6,355 nucleotides of DNA from Prevotella sp. UBA3208. Lineage in GTDB: Bacteria; Bacteroidota; Bacteroidia; Bacteroidales; Bacteroidaceae. Location of the stretch: contig DEWO01000085.1 of assembly GCA_002363695.1 (NCBI GenBank), forward strand, positions 1-6,355. The letters run 5' to 3'. Position numbers and translations under genes: made by a program. The notes beneath the pieces are model-generated. The model searched no databases, had not been told where the DNA came from, and saw nothing but the letters and a program-made list of their open reading frames with translations. Of the stretch, positions 1-6,216 are shown piece by piece. How positions within the stretch are numbered: the first letter of the stretch is position 1; each line of letters begins with the position of its first letter.

Positions 1-1438
1 TGGGATAGGCAAAGAAACTGTCGCCTGTGGCAAACACATAGCTTGTCGACAGGTTGGGGGCGGGCAGGTGAGCCTTCTGGGGCTCTTTGATGACGAAGAG
101 GTCCTTTGCGTCGTAGCTCAGGTTCTTGCCCAGCTTGTAGCGCAGGTTGGTATTGGTGTTGCGGTCACCGACAATCTTGACGGGTGTATTGGTGCGTATG
201 GAACCGTGGTCGGTGGTGATGATGATGCGATAGTCGCTCTGTGCCAATTCGCGGAACAGGTCGGCAATGACAGAATGGCGGAACCACGAGAGGGTAATGC
301 TGCGATAGGCTGACTCGTTGTTGGCCAGTTCGCGTACCATCTTCGACTCCGTGCGGGCGTGGCTCAACATGTCAATGAAGTTGAACACCACTACGTTCAG
401 GTCGTTACGCTCCAGCTGGTTCAGTTGCTGCATGAAGCGCTCTGCCTCTGCCGAGGTGTTAATCTTGTGGTACGAGAAGGTGTTCTTCCTGCGATAGCGT
501 TCCAACTGGGTCTGGATGAGTGGCTCCTCGTTCAGGTTCTTGCCTTCCTCCTCGTCCTCGTCGACCCACAGGTCGGGGAACATCTGGGCTATCTGTACTG
601 GCATCAGACCCGAGAAGATGGCGTTACGGGCATATTGTGTGGCGGTAGGCAGGATGCTGCAATAGACATCCTCGTCTATCTCGAACAAGTCGCCAATCTC
701 TCGTTCCAGCATTTTCCACTGGTCGTAGCGGAAGTTGTCCAGTACCACCAGAAACACCTTCTGCCCCTCGTTGAGCAGGGGGAATATCTTGGTCTTGAAC
801 AGCTCGTTGGACATCATGGGGTGTTCACTGCCCTTCATCCAGTCCATGTAGCTCTTCTTGACGTACTTGGCAAAGCCCAAGTTGGCCTCCTGCTTCTGCA
901 TGTCCAGCATCTCGGTCATCTGCGAGTCGGTGGCGCTGAGTTCCAACTCCCAGCGTACCAGCCGTTTGTAGACATCCGTCCAGTCCTGCCACGTGCGACA
1001 GTCCATAATCTGCATGGCAATCTGCTGGAACTGCTGTTGGTAGCCCTGCTGAACGGTTTCCGTCACGATCTCGCGACGGTGTATGTTCTTCTTCAGCGTC
1101 AGCAGTATCTGGCTGGGGTTCACGGGCTTGATCAGGTAGTCGGCTATCTGCTGGCCGATGGCTTGGTTCATGATGTCCTCCTCCTCGCTCTTGGTCACCA
1201 TCACCACCGGAGTCTGTGGCGTCAGTTCCTTGATGCGTTGCAGGGTTTCCAGTCCGGAGAGTCCGGGCATCATCTCGTCCAGCAGCACCAGGTCGAAGGA
1301 GCCCTTCCGGCATTCCTCGACGGCATCAGTGCCGTTGGTCACGGTTACCACTTCATAACCTTTTTTCTCCAGGAACAACAGGTGGGCTCGGAGCAGTTCC
1401 ATCTCGTCGTCAGCCCATAGTAATCGTCCGTTCGTCAT
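1..1438 (-). CDS. porX: PorX-like response regulator with PglZ/alkaline-phosphatase-superfamily output domain (3' end cut by window edge)
   Basis: The frame opens at an ATG (1438-1436) and runs 479 codons off the left edge. The P. gingivalis PorX family is about 518 residues, so roughly 40 are missing. Residues 1-120 form a receiver domain: acidic cluster D10-D11, phospho-acceptor D54 in LLDEMMPG, switch T82 with K83, and conserved K104-P105. After a helical linker (about 120-215), a PglZ-type phosphatase fold begins. Its likely metal and catalytic residues are D234 (VVLDNFRYD), T265 (PTATQYARN), D356 and H360 (FIDMLSH) and D410-H411 (TTDHGS); a further C-terminal His would lie outside the window. 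PorX is cytoplasmic. In Porphyromonas it acts with the kinase PorY and sigma factor SigP, contacts the T9SS motor protein PorL, and its PglZ domain has been reported to bind zinc and cleave phosphodiesters. The gene starts 44 nt after the sprE-like stop with no promoter in between. Homologues exist in Bacteroidota without T9SS, so the family call is firm but the secretion role is inferred. Confidence 0.93.
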   Translation of the reverse strand, partial: MTNGRLLWADDEMELLRAHLLFLEKKGYEVVTVTNGTDAVEECRKGSFDLVLLDEMMPGLSGLETLQRIKELTPQTPVVMVTKSEEEDIMNQAIGQQIADYLIKPVNPSQILLTLKKNIHRREIVTETVQQGYQQQFQQIAMQIMDCRTWQDWTDVYKRLVRWELELSATDSQMTEMLDMQKQEANLGFAKYVKKSYMDWMKGSEHPMMSNELFKTKIFPLLNEGQKVFLVVLDNFRYDQWKMLEREIGDLFEIDEDVYCSILPTATQYARNAIFSGLMPVQIAQMFPDLWVDEDEEEGKNLNEEPLIQTQLERYRRKNTFSYHKINTSAEAERFMQQLNQLERNDLNVVVFNFIDMLSHARTESKMVRELANNESAYRSITLSWFRHSVIADLFRELAQSDYRIIITTDHGSIRTNTPVKIVGDRNTNTNLRYKLGKNLSYDAKDLFVIKEPQKAHLPAPNLSTSYVFATGDSFFAYP

Positions 1439-1482
1439 AATATGTTTTAACTTTTTGCTTTTTTGCCTTTTTATTCTTTCCG
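1439..1482 (-). other. A-rich spacer and leader between the sprE-like gene and porX
   Basis: On the minus strand these 44 nt are almost all A with short AAAAAGGC / AAAAAAGC / AAAAAG near-repeats. No TAnnTTTG box and no hairpin are visible, so porX probably depends on read-through from upstream. A-rich leaders without Shine-Dalgarno sites are usual in Bacteroidota and may be enough for initiation. Confidence 0.5.
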
Positions 1483-4400
1483 TCATCGCCAGAAGTCGTC
1501 GTCGAACTCAATGTAGCCGTTGTTTTGCTGTTGAGGCTGGTTGTTGAACAGGTCGTCGTCGTTGGTGGTTTGTTCTTCAGTGGGAGCCTCCTCAGGGTCT
1601 TCCTCTGTGGTGATGCTCTCAGGCTCGTCCAACAGGGGCTGAGTCGATATCTTGACGGGTTCTATCTCTTTCTCGAAGAAGACCTCGTAGTCACGGTAAC
1701 TGTAGGCAGTGCCCAGCAGTCGCAGGTTCTGTTCGCTGACAATGAGACTCCGGCAGTGTTTCATGTATGGCATCAGCGCCTTGCTGTCGTGCAGTTGTCG
1801 TGCATACTGACGGGCCTCGTCGTAACTCAGGAATCCGCTGACGAGCATCCGTGCCAGTCCGTTGGGGTCTTGGTCGATAACAATGTCGAAGTTACGCACC
1901 AGGAAGTTCGAGAAGTTATACTTGGCCAGCTCGTAGAGCAGTTGGTTCTGGTTCACGGAGTCGGGCTGGAAGGCCAGCAGGAACACGTAGCTGGCATTGC
2001 GCTCGAAAGTCAGCGTGTCCACCTGGGTAGAGTCGCCAGACATCGATTCTGCCGCGCGTCGTGACCAGACATCGCCCATGTCGAACTTGCCACCGTAGAG
2101 CTTGCGCCCTTGTTGCACGCCACGCAGTATCATGCCTGCCATTTCGCTGACCTCGCTTTGGGGGTATTGCTCCACCACCTGTTGCATACGCTCCGTACAG
2201 CCCTTGGCATTGCCGTCGTTCAGCATACTCAGACCCTCGATGAACAGGAACTTCGGACGGTGCTGGCCCAGCGGGAAACGGCTCTCCGACAGCTGGACGT
2301 TGTTCTGGACCTCCTGATAGCGGTCGGCCTTGAAGGCGTTGTAGGTTGCGGCATACAGCGAGTCTTCGATGTGGATGCCGAAGCGTTGGTTTTCGGCAAA
2401 GTGCGGGTCGGAGAGTAGGGTAGTCCACTGGCTCTCCGTGTGATTGGCCTGCAGCATCGCCAGACAGTGTTGTGCCTCCAGGGTGCGTCCCTGTCGCGAG
2501 TACAGCAGGAACAGGTGGTACCACGCCTCGTCGTTGTGTTCGTAGTCGGGATAGTCGGTGGTCAGTCGCCTCAGCCAGCGCTCGCTCAGCCTGAGGTTGT
2601 CCATCTTGTCCTTGAACAGGATGCCTGCATGGAACAGTCCCTCCTGAATGGCGGCATTGCTGGTGGCCAGCTGGTCGTCAGTGAAGGGTATCTGTGCCAG
2701 ATAGTATTCCCGGTTGTGTGGGTCGAGGGCAGCAGAGTCGGCTTGTGCGACGGCTGTGGTGTCGGTAGTTGCCATATTGGCGATAGAATCGCCAACCACC
2801 GTGGATTCTTGGTTTTCTGAGGTTTCGCTGTTCTCGGGCAACAGGCTCACTACCGTCTTGTTGACGCGCTGCCAGTCGTCCACGTTCTGGCGCTTGCCCC
2901 ACTGCTGTTCGAAGGAACGCTTACCCTGGCTGACGGCCTGTGGATTGTAGAAGTACCATGCTCCGTTGCTCGCTGTGGCAGGTGTAGGCACGGTGGGGGT
3001 GTTGGTTTGCTGGCGGTTGCCCATGGCCGACTGCTGTTGTAGCACCTGCTCCGCTTCGGCTTCCTCGCGGGCCCGCCGTTCCTCCTTCTCTTTCTTTTTC
3101 AGTTCCTCTATGATGCGGTCTATCACCTTCAGCCGCTCGGCTTCCGGCATCTTGGCCAGCCGTTGCAGTGAGTCTTGCAGTTCCACGCTGCTGGTGTGCG
3201 GCACCAGCTCGTCCAGTATTTTCGAGCGTTCAGACAGCTGTTGGTAGTCCTGGCGGTCCTTGTCCAGCAGTCCGATGGCCTCGCCGTAGCACCGCTGGGC
3301 ATCGGCAAACTTCTCGCGTTCCCAGTACAGGTTGCCCAGCGTCAGCAGCAGCACACCCTTCTCTATGCCGCTGCGGGTGGCCTTCTTGTTGCCCTCCTCG
3401 TAGGCCTCGATGGCTTGTGTCGTGTCACGTTCGGCCAGCCAGATGTTGCCGATGGCATAGTACACCTGGTCCTGATAGTCTTTGTTATTGTCCGATGCCG
3501 CCATGCGCTTCAGCCGCTTCACCATCTGGCGGGCATTCTTGCCCCCTCGGGCCATCACCTCTGTCTGGGCAATGCGGGCATTGAACTCCAGTTCGTAGGG
3601 AGGGTTCAGACGGATGGTATGCTTGAAGGCGTCGTAGGCTTCTGCCTTGCGTCCCAACAGGGCCTGCAGCTGTCCGTAGAGGAACCACTCGCGGGCTTTC
3701 TGCTTGCGCCGCTTCTCGTGTCTGATGACTTTGCGCAGGTAGGGTAGGGCCTCCTCGTAGCGCTGGCTGTGTATGTAGTAGTCGGCATAGGTGTAGTCCC
3801 AGTCCTTGACGGCGCGGAAGTGCATGGTGTCGCGACGCTGCTTGCTGATGACGTCCTCGGCATCGTACAGCCAGTCCAATTCCGTATAGCTCTTGGCCAG
3901 CCAGGCCCTTGCCAGTCCGTTGATGGCGGGTTGGGTGTGATACAGGCGTGACATATAGCTGAAGGTGGCAGCGGCCTCTTCGAACTCGCCCTTCTGGAAC
4001 TGCGACTTGCCCATCAGCAGCCAAGCCTTCCAGATGAAGGGGTTGTACTCGCGGCGGTTCAGCCACTCGATGTCCTTCTGTGTCTTCCGTCGGCTTTTGT
4101 TCCACTGGGGGCGCGTCTTGATGCTGTGTTGCTTGATGGCTTTCTCCGACTTCTCTATAGCGCGGTCGAAGTTGCCCTTGCCCAGGTCGCGGCTCTGCTT
4201 GTTGCCGACGGTATACAGGGGGATGAGCTCGGTGTAGTTGTCCTTGTTGCCCTGTTCTTTCTCCAGACTGCCCTCGATGAATGCCTGCGAACCGTTGAAG
4301 TATGTGTTGTAGCGGGCATTGAAGGCGTGCCACCAGCGCGTTCTGGCCGTATTGTTCTTCGTCGAGCATCCCGTCAGTGCCAGCAATACCACCAGTGCGA

Positions 4401-4626
4401 CAGTCGCCATGCCTGTCGGATGACAGCCGCCACCCCTTTTCTTTTCTTCCTTTCTCCGTTCGCTTTCCTCTTTCAGTTCTGCCAGCTTACACTCGTTCCT
4501 GCTGCTGCATGAGGAGCAGTTGCCCTCTTCTTCTGGCTGCACAGGTTCATTGTCGCCACCGGAGAAGATGGCGGCAACTACGCCCAGCGCCACGAGCGAT
4601 ATGATAACTATCAGCAGGAAACTCAA
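1483..4626 (-). CDS. sprE: SprE/PorW-like TPR lipoprotein with an extra N-terminal membrane/Cys-rich segment
   Basis: The 1047-residue frame has two parts. Residues 1-72 hold a hydrophobic helix (about 3-21), an acidic stretch, cysteines C37, C40, C46 and C68, and a Lys/Glu/Arg-rich segment. From M73 comes a hydrophobic core ending in a lipobox (LTGC, C87), then STKNNTARTRWWHAFNARYN, typical of SprE/PorW proteins. TPR-like helical repeats span about 140-460. A charged coiled coil lies at 500-532, followed by a Pro/Thr/Gln linker. The family-typical WYFYNPQAVSQGKRSFEQQW segment starts at 557, a second helical-repeat region covers about 655-845, and an acidic Gln/Asn-rich tail ends the protein. 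In gliding or secreting Bacteroidota, SprE/PorW is an envelope lipoprotein needed for type IX secretion. The gene begins 20 nt after aroA and precedes porX. The start is uncertain: TTG at 4626 is the first plausible codon, and the first in-frame ATG is at 4410. The family call is strong; activity in secretion is inferred. Confidence 0.88.
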   Translation of the reverse strand: MSFLLIVIISLVALGVVAAIFSGGDNEPVQPEEEGNCSSCSSRNECKLAELKEESERRKEEKKRGGGCHPTGMATVALVVLLALTGCSTKNNTARTRWWHAFNARYNTYFNGSQAFIEGSLEKEQGNKDNYTELIPLYTVGNKQSRDLGKGNFDRAIEKSEKAIKQHSIKTRPQWNKSRRKTQKDIEWLNRREYNPFIWKAWLLMGKSQFQKGEFEEAAATFSYMSRLYHTQPAINGLARAWLAKSYTELDWLYDAEDVISKQRRDTMHFRAVKDWDYTYADYYIHSQRYEEALPYLRKVIRHEKRRKQKAREWFLYGQLQALLGRKAEAYDAFKHTIRLNPPYELEFNARIAQTEVMARGGKNARQMVKRLKRMAASDNNKDYQDQVYYAIGNIWLAERDTTQAIEAYEEGNKKATRSGIEKGVLLLTLGNLYWEREKFADAQRCYGEAIGLLDKDRQDYQQLSERSKILDELVPHTSSVELQDSLQRLAKMPEAERLKVIDRIIEELKKKEKEERRAREEAEAEQVLQQQSAMGNRQQTNTPTVPTPATASNGAWYFYNPQAVSQGKRSFEQQWGKRQNVDDWQRVNKTVVSLLPENSETSENQESTVVGDSIANMATTDTTAVAQADSAALDPHNREYYLAQIPFTDDQLATSNAAIQEGLFHAGILFKDKMDNLRLSERWLRRLTTDYPDYEHNDEAWYHLFLLYSRQGRTLEAQHCLAMLQANHTESQWTTLLSDPHFAENQRFGIHIEDSLYAATYNAFKADRYQEVQNNVQLSESRFPLGQHRPKFLFIEGLSMLNDGNAKGCTERMQQVVEQYPQSEVSEMAGMILRGVQQGRKLYGGKFDMGDVWSRRAAESMSGDSTQVDTLTFERNASYVFLLAFQPDSVNQNQLLYELAKYNFSNFLVRNFDIVIDQDPNGLARMLVSGFLSYDEARQYARQLHDSKALMPYMKHCRSLIVSEQNLRLLGTAYSYRDYEVFFEKEIEPVKISTQPLLDEPESITTEEDPEEAPTEEQTTNDDDLFNNQPQQQNNGYIEFDDDFWR
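4366..4410 (-). other. Internal lipoprotein signal sequence and lipobox in the sprE-like gene; alternative ATG start at 4410
   Basis: MATVALVVLLALTGC (residues 73-87 of the long frame) has a hydrophobic core and the signal peptidase II consensus L-T-G-C, with C87 as the expected lipidated residue. The ATG at 4410-4408 is the first ATG in this frame and could be the true start. Against that, a peptide starting here has no Lys or Arg before the hydrophobic core, which is unusual for a signal peptide. The basic residues (KKR at 62-64) lie just upstream in the longer product. Confidence 0.65.
4411..4626 (-). other. Fused or overlapping small membrane-anchored Cys-rich coding segment
   Basis: Codons 1-72 of the long frame read like a small independent protein: one N-terminal transmembrane helix (LLIVIISLVALGVVAAIF), then acidic GDNEPVQPEEEG, then GNCSSCSSRNECKLAEL and a Lys/Glu/Arg-rich end. 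From memory, and not checked, short TM-plus-Cys-rich proteins of this general form occur as separate ORFs in Bacteroidales. Here there is no stop before the lipoprotein part. The basic linker would favour a cytoplasmic location between the two hydrophobic segments, with TM1 oriented N-out. If the fusion is translated whole, signal peptidase II would separate this segment from the lipoprotein. No function is assigned. Confidence 0.5.
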
Positions 4627-4645
4627 TCTCTTAATCTTTTAATCT
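4622..4645 (-). repeat. Three tandem 8-bp repeats across the aroA-sprE junction
   Basis: On the minus strand the units are AGATTAAA, AGATTAAG and AGATTGAG, back to back with no gap. The array starts two bases after the aroA TGA (4649-4647) and its last unit contains the proposed TTG start (4626-4624). It fills almost the whole spacer, so loss or gain of one unit by slippage would change the spacing and shift the upstream in-frame stop relative to the start. Confidence 0.8.
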
Positions 4646-4646
4646 C

Positions 4647-5900
4647 TCACCTCTCGTCTATCTGGAATCCGGCTCGCACAAGATCCTTCCAATACTGCGG
4701 ATACGACTTCGTCACCACCTCAGGAGCGTTGATGCGCAGTCCTTCGTAGCGCAGTGCTGCAGGAGCGAAGGCCAGTGCCATGCGGTGGTCCTCGTAGGTG
4801 TCAATGCCCAACTCCAGCTGCGGCTCACAGCGTTCGCCGTCCCACAGCAGTTCCTGGTTGTCGCGGTCATAGATGACGTAGCCCAGCTTACGCATCTCCC
4901 GTTTCAGGGCCTCTATGCGGTCCGTCTCCTTGATTTTCAGTGTCGACAGTCCGTGGAAATGGAACTTCACCCCCATCAGTGCACAGCATACCACAAAGGT
5001 CTGTGCCAGGTCGGGACAGTTTACGAAGTCATAGTCCAGCCTGGATACCCGACGTCCTGAGTGCCTCAGCGTCACCGTCGTCGGTACACCCTCCTGCGTT
5101 GTCTCGAACGTCGTCTTCACGCCCAACAGGCTGAACAGGTAGCGCACCTGCGAGTCGCCCTGTTTCGAGCCGTCCATGAGCCCCGTCAGCCTCACCTCGT
5201 CGTCTTCGTTGGCTGACAGTGCCAACATTTCGTACCAGTAGGACGCCGCACTCCAGTCGCTCTCTATATAGTAGGGCCGTTCCTGATACGGTTTCGGCTC
5301 CACCTTGATGGTCTCATAGTCGCTCCATTCGGCATCGGCACCAAATTCGCGCATGGTCCATAGCGTCAGGTCAATGTAGGGGCGTGAGATGATGTCCCCC
5401 GTCAGGTGCAGCGTCAGACCCTTGCTTAGCATGGGGCCTATCATCAGCAGTGCCGAGATGTACTGCGAACTGATGTTGCCTGCCGTTTCCAATAATCCGC
5501 CCTCCAGCTTCCGGCCACGGATGCGTAGGGGAGGGAAGCCTTCCTCGCCTACATACTCGATGTCTGCACCCAGCCGGCGCAGGGCATCCACCAGCGTACC
5601 GATAGGGCGGTGCCTCATGCGTTCCGTACCCGTCAGCACGTGCTCCTCGCCTTCGCATACCGACAACCTTGCCGTCATGAAGCGCATGGCCGTACCAGCC
5701 GCCTTGATGTTAATCTCGTAAGGATTGTCTCGCAGCGCACGGACTATGACCTCCGTGTCGTCGCAGTCAGACAGGTTGTCAGGGACCACCTGACTCCCTG
5801 ACAGTGCGTGAATGATAAGTGCCCGATTCGAGATGCTCTTCGAGGCTGGCAACTGGGCCGTATGCTTCAGCACCTTCGGGGCTGTGATTGTATATTGCAT
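4647..5900 (-). CDS. aroA: 3-phosphoshikimate 1-carboxyvinyltransferase (EPSP synthase)
   Basis: The enzyme transfers the enolpyruvyl group of PEP to shikimate 3-phosphate to give EPSP, the sixth step of the cytoplasmic shikimate pathway to chorismate. The 417-residue frame starts at ATG 5900 and has all the family signatures: K21-S22 and R26 (PASKSISNRA), AGTAMR at 68-73, RMRHRPIGTLVDALRRLG from 94, SSQY at 144-147, D215 and SAAS at 217-220, catalytic D297 (NCPDLAQT), K324-E325-T-D-R328, H372-R373 (EDHRMA) and K398 (KSYPQYW). These align with K22, R27, G96/R100, D313, K340/E341/R344, H385/R386 and K411 of the E. coli enzyme. The segment before AGTAMR is shorter than in E. coli, and Phe74 replaces Pro101. 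It is the first gene of the minus-strand unit. Nothing suggests the enzyme is inactive. Confidence 0.97.
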   Translation of the reverse strand: MQYTITAPKVLKHTAQLPASKSISNRALIIHALSGSQVVPDNLSDCDDTEVIVRALRDNPYEINIKAAGTAMRFMTARLSVCEGEEHVLTGTERMRHRPIGTLVDALRRLGADIEYVGEEGFPPLRIRGRKLEGGLLETAGNISSQYISALLMIGPMLSKGLTLHLTGDIISRPYIDLTLWTMREFGADAEWSDYETIKVEPKPYQERPYYIESDWSAASYWYEMLALSANEDDEVRLTGLMDGSKQGDSQVRYLFSLLGVKTTFETTQEGVPTTVTLRHSGRRVSRLDYDFVNCPDLAQTFVVCCALMGVKFHFHGLSTLKIKETDRIEALKREMRKLGYVIYDRDNQELLWDGERCEPQLELGIDTYEDHRMALAFAPAALRYEGLRINAPEVVTKSYPQYWKDLVRAGFQIDER

Positions 5901-5949
5901 AGATAATGTAATTTCTGAATACCTCTTTATATTTTTAATAATAACGTGA

Positions 5950-5980
5950 CAAAAGTACGAATTATTTGCTGACTATGCAA
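5950..5980 (-). promoter_or_regulatory. Bacteroidota-type promoter for aroA and probably the whole three-gene unit
   Basis: Read on the minus strand, TTG at 5980-5978 is followed after exactly 20 nt by TACTTTTG at 5957-5950, a full match to the Bacteroidota sigma-ABfr -7 consensus TAnnTTTG with its -33 TTG. Transcription would start near 5943, giving an AT-rich leader of about 43 nt before the aroA ATG. I see no operator-like palindrome or riboswitch in the leader. Confidence 0.75.
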
Positions 5981-6028
5981 GGAAATAACATTAATTATCA
6001 AACTTTTCTTCAAAAAAAAGCCGGAAAA

Positions 6029-6060
6029 TTTGGCAGATTCAAAAAAACGTTGTACCTTTG
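6029..6060 (+). promoter_or_regulatory. Bacteroidota-type promoter for tRNA-Pro
   Basis: TTTG at 6029-6032 is followed after 20 nt by TACCTTTG at 6053-6060, matching the -33/-7 consensus of the Bacteroidota primary sigma factor. The expected start near 6066 leaves roughly 27 nt of 5' leader to be removed by RNase P before the mature tRNA end at 6094. Confidence 0.8.
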
Positions 6061-6093
6061 CACACGATTTCAGAGAAATCACATATTAAGGAT

Positions 6094-6166
6094 CGGGATT
6101 TAGCGCAGTTGGTAGCGCACACGTCTGGGGGGCGCGAGGTCGCTGGTTCGAGTCCAGTAATCCCGA
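6094..6166 (+). tRNA. tRNA-Pro (anticodon GGG)
   Basis: The 73-nt cloverleaf folds cleanly. The acceptor stem CGGGATT pairs with AATCCCG (6159-6165), with discriminator A6166. U8-A9 are followed by a 4-bp D stem GCGC/GCGC around AGTTGGTA. The anticodon arm is 6120-6136 with loop CTGGGGG and anticodon GGG at 6127-6129, preceded by U33 and followed by G37. The variable loop is AGGTC, and the T arm is GCTGG-TTCGAGT-CCAGT. C1-G72, A73 and G35-G36 are the bacterial prolyl-tRNA identity elements. It should read CCC and CCU. The 3' CCA is not encoded, since CAG follows the discriminator. One anticodon-stem pair is A6121 opposite C6135 (positions 28-42), a mismatch; the neighbouring 31-39 pair is U-G. 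Confidence 0.95.
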
Positions 6167-6174
6167 CAGAAAGA

Positions 6175-6216
6175 AAATCCAAACCGCTGGTTATCAGTAG
6201 TTTGGGTTTCTTTTTT
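6175..6216 (+). terminator. Intrinsic terminator of tRNA-Pro, possibly bidirectional
   Basis: AAATCCAAAC (6175-6184) pairs with GTTTGGGTTT (6200-6209), ten pairs with one T-G wobble, followed by CTTTTTT. Within the 15-nt loop, CTG (6187-6189) and CAG (6195-6197) can form a small inner helix around GTTAT. The complement also has a T-rich run after the stem (opposite 6167-6177), so it could stop transcription entering from the right. Confidence 0.85.

Larger units (their letters stand above)
5901..6093. other. AT-rich divergent intergenic region
   Basis: These 193 nt separate aroA from tRNA-Pro and contain the two back-to-back promoters described separately. Their -33 elements are about 50 bp apart. 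The region is clearly AT-richer than the flanking coding DNA and has A-tracts at 6012-6018 and 6041-6047. I see no coding frame or strong inverted repeat in it. Confidence 0.7.

Noticed and set aside
825..1313. A 162-codon minus-strand frame within porX
   Set aside because: It is an alternative frame of the receiver and linker region. The composition is low-complexity and Asp/Arg/Gly/His-rich, and the PorX frame explains the same bases with family motifs.
359..1420. A 353-codon plus-strand frame opposite porX
   Set aside because: It is the antisense shadow of a clearly conserved receiver/PglZ gene. Its product is rich in Leu, Val, His and Gln, as expected for the complement of a GC3-rich gene, and shows no recognisable domain.
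3485..4369. A 294-codon minus-strand frame inside the sprE-like gene
   Set aside because: It lies in another frame of the same strand as the TPR coding sequence. The translation is Gln/Arg/Gly/His-rich without motifs, while the overlapping frame carries continuous TPR-like sequence.
4411..4452. Programmed ribosomal frameshift at the run GAAAAGAAAAGGGG in the sprE-like gene
   Set aside because: The run looks slippery, but in the zero frame the codons are AAG AAA AGG GGT, which do not form an X-XXY-YYZ heptamer. The reading frame is already continuous from the Cys-rich segment into the lipoprotein, so no shift is required.
5901..6093. CRISPR array, riboswitch or transfer-associated repeat in the intergenic region
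   Set aside because: There are no spaced direct repeats and no extended conserved-looking stems; only promoter boxes and A-tracts are visible.
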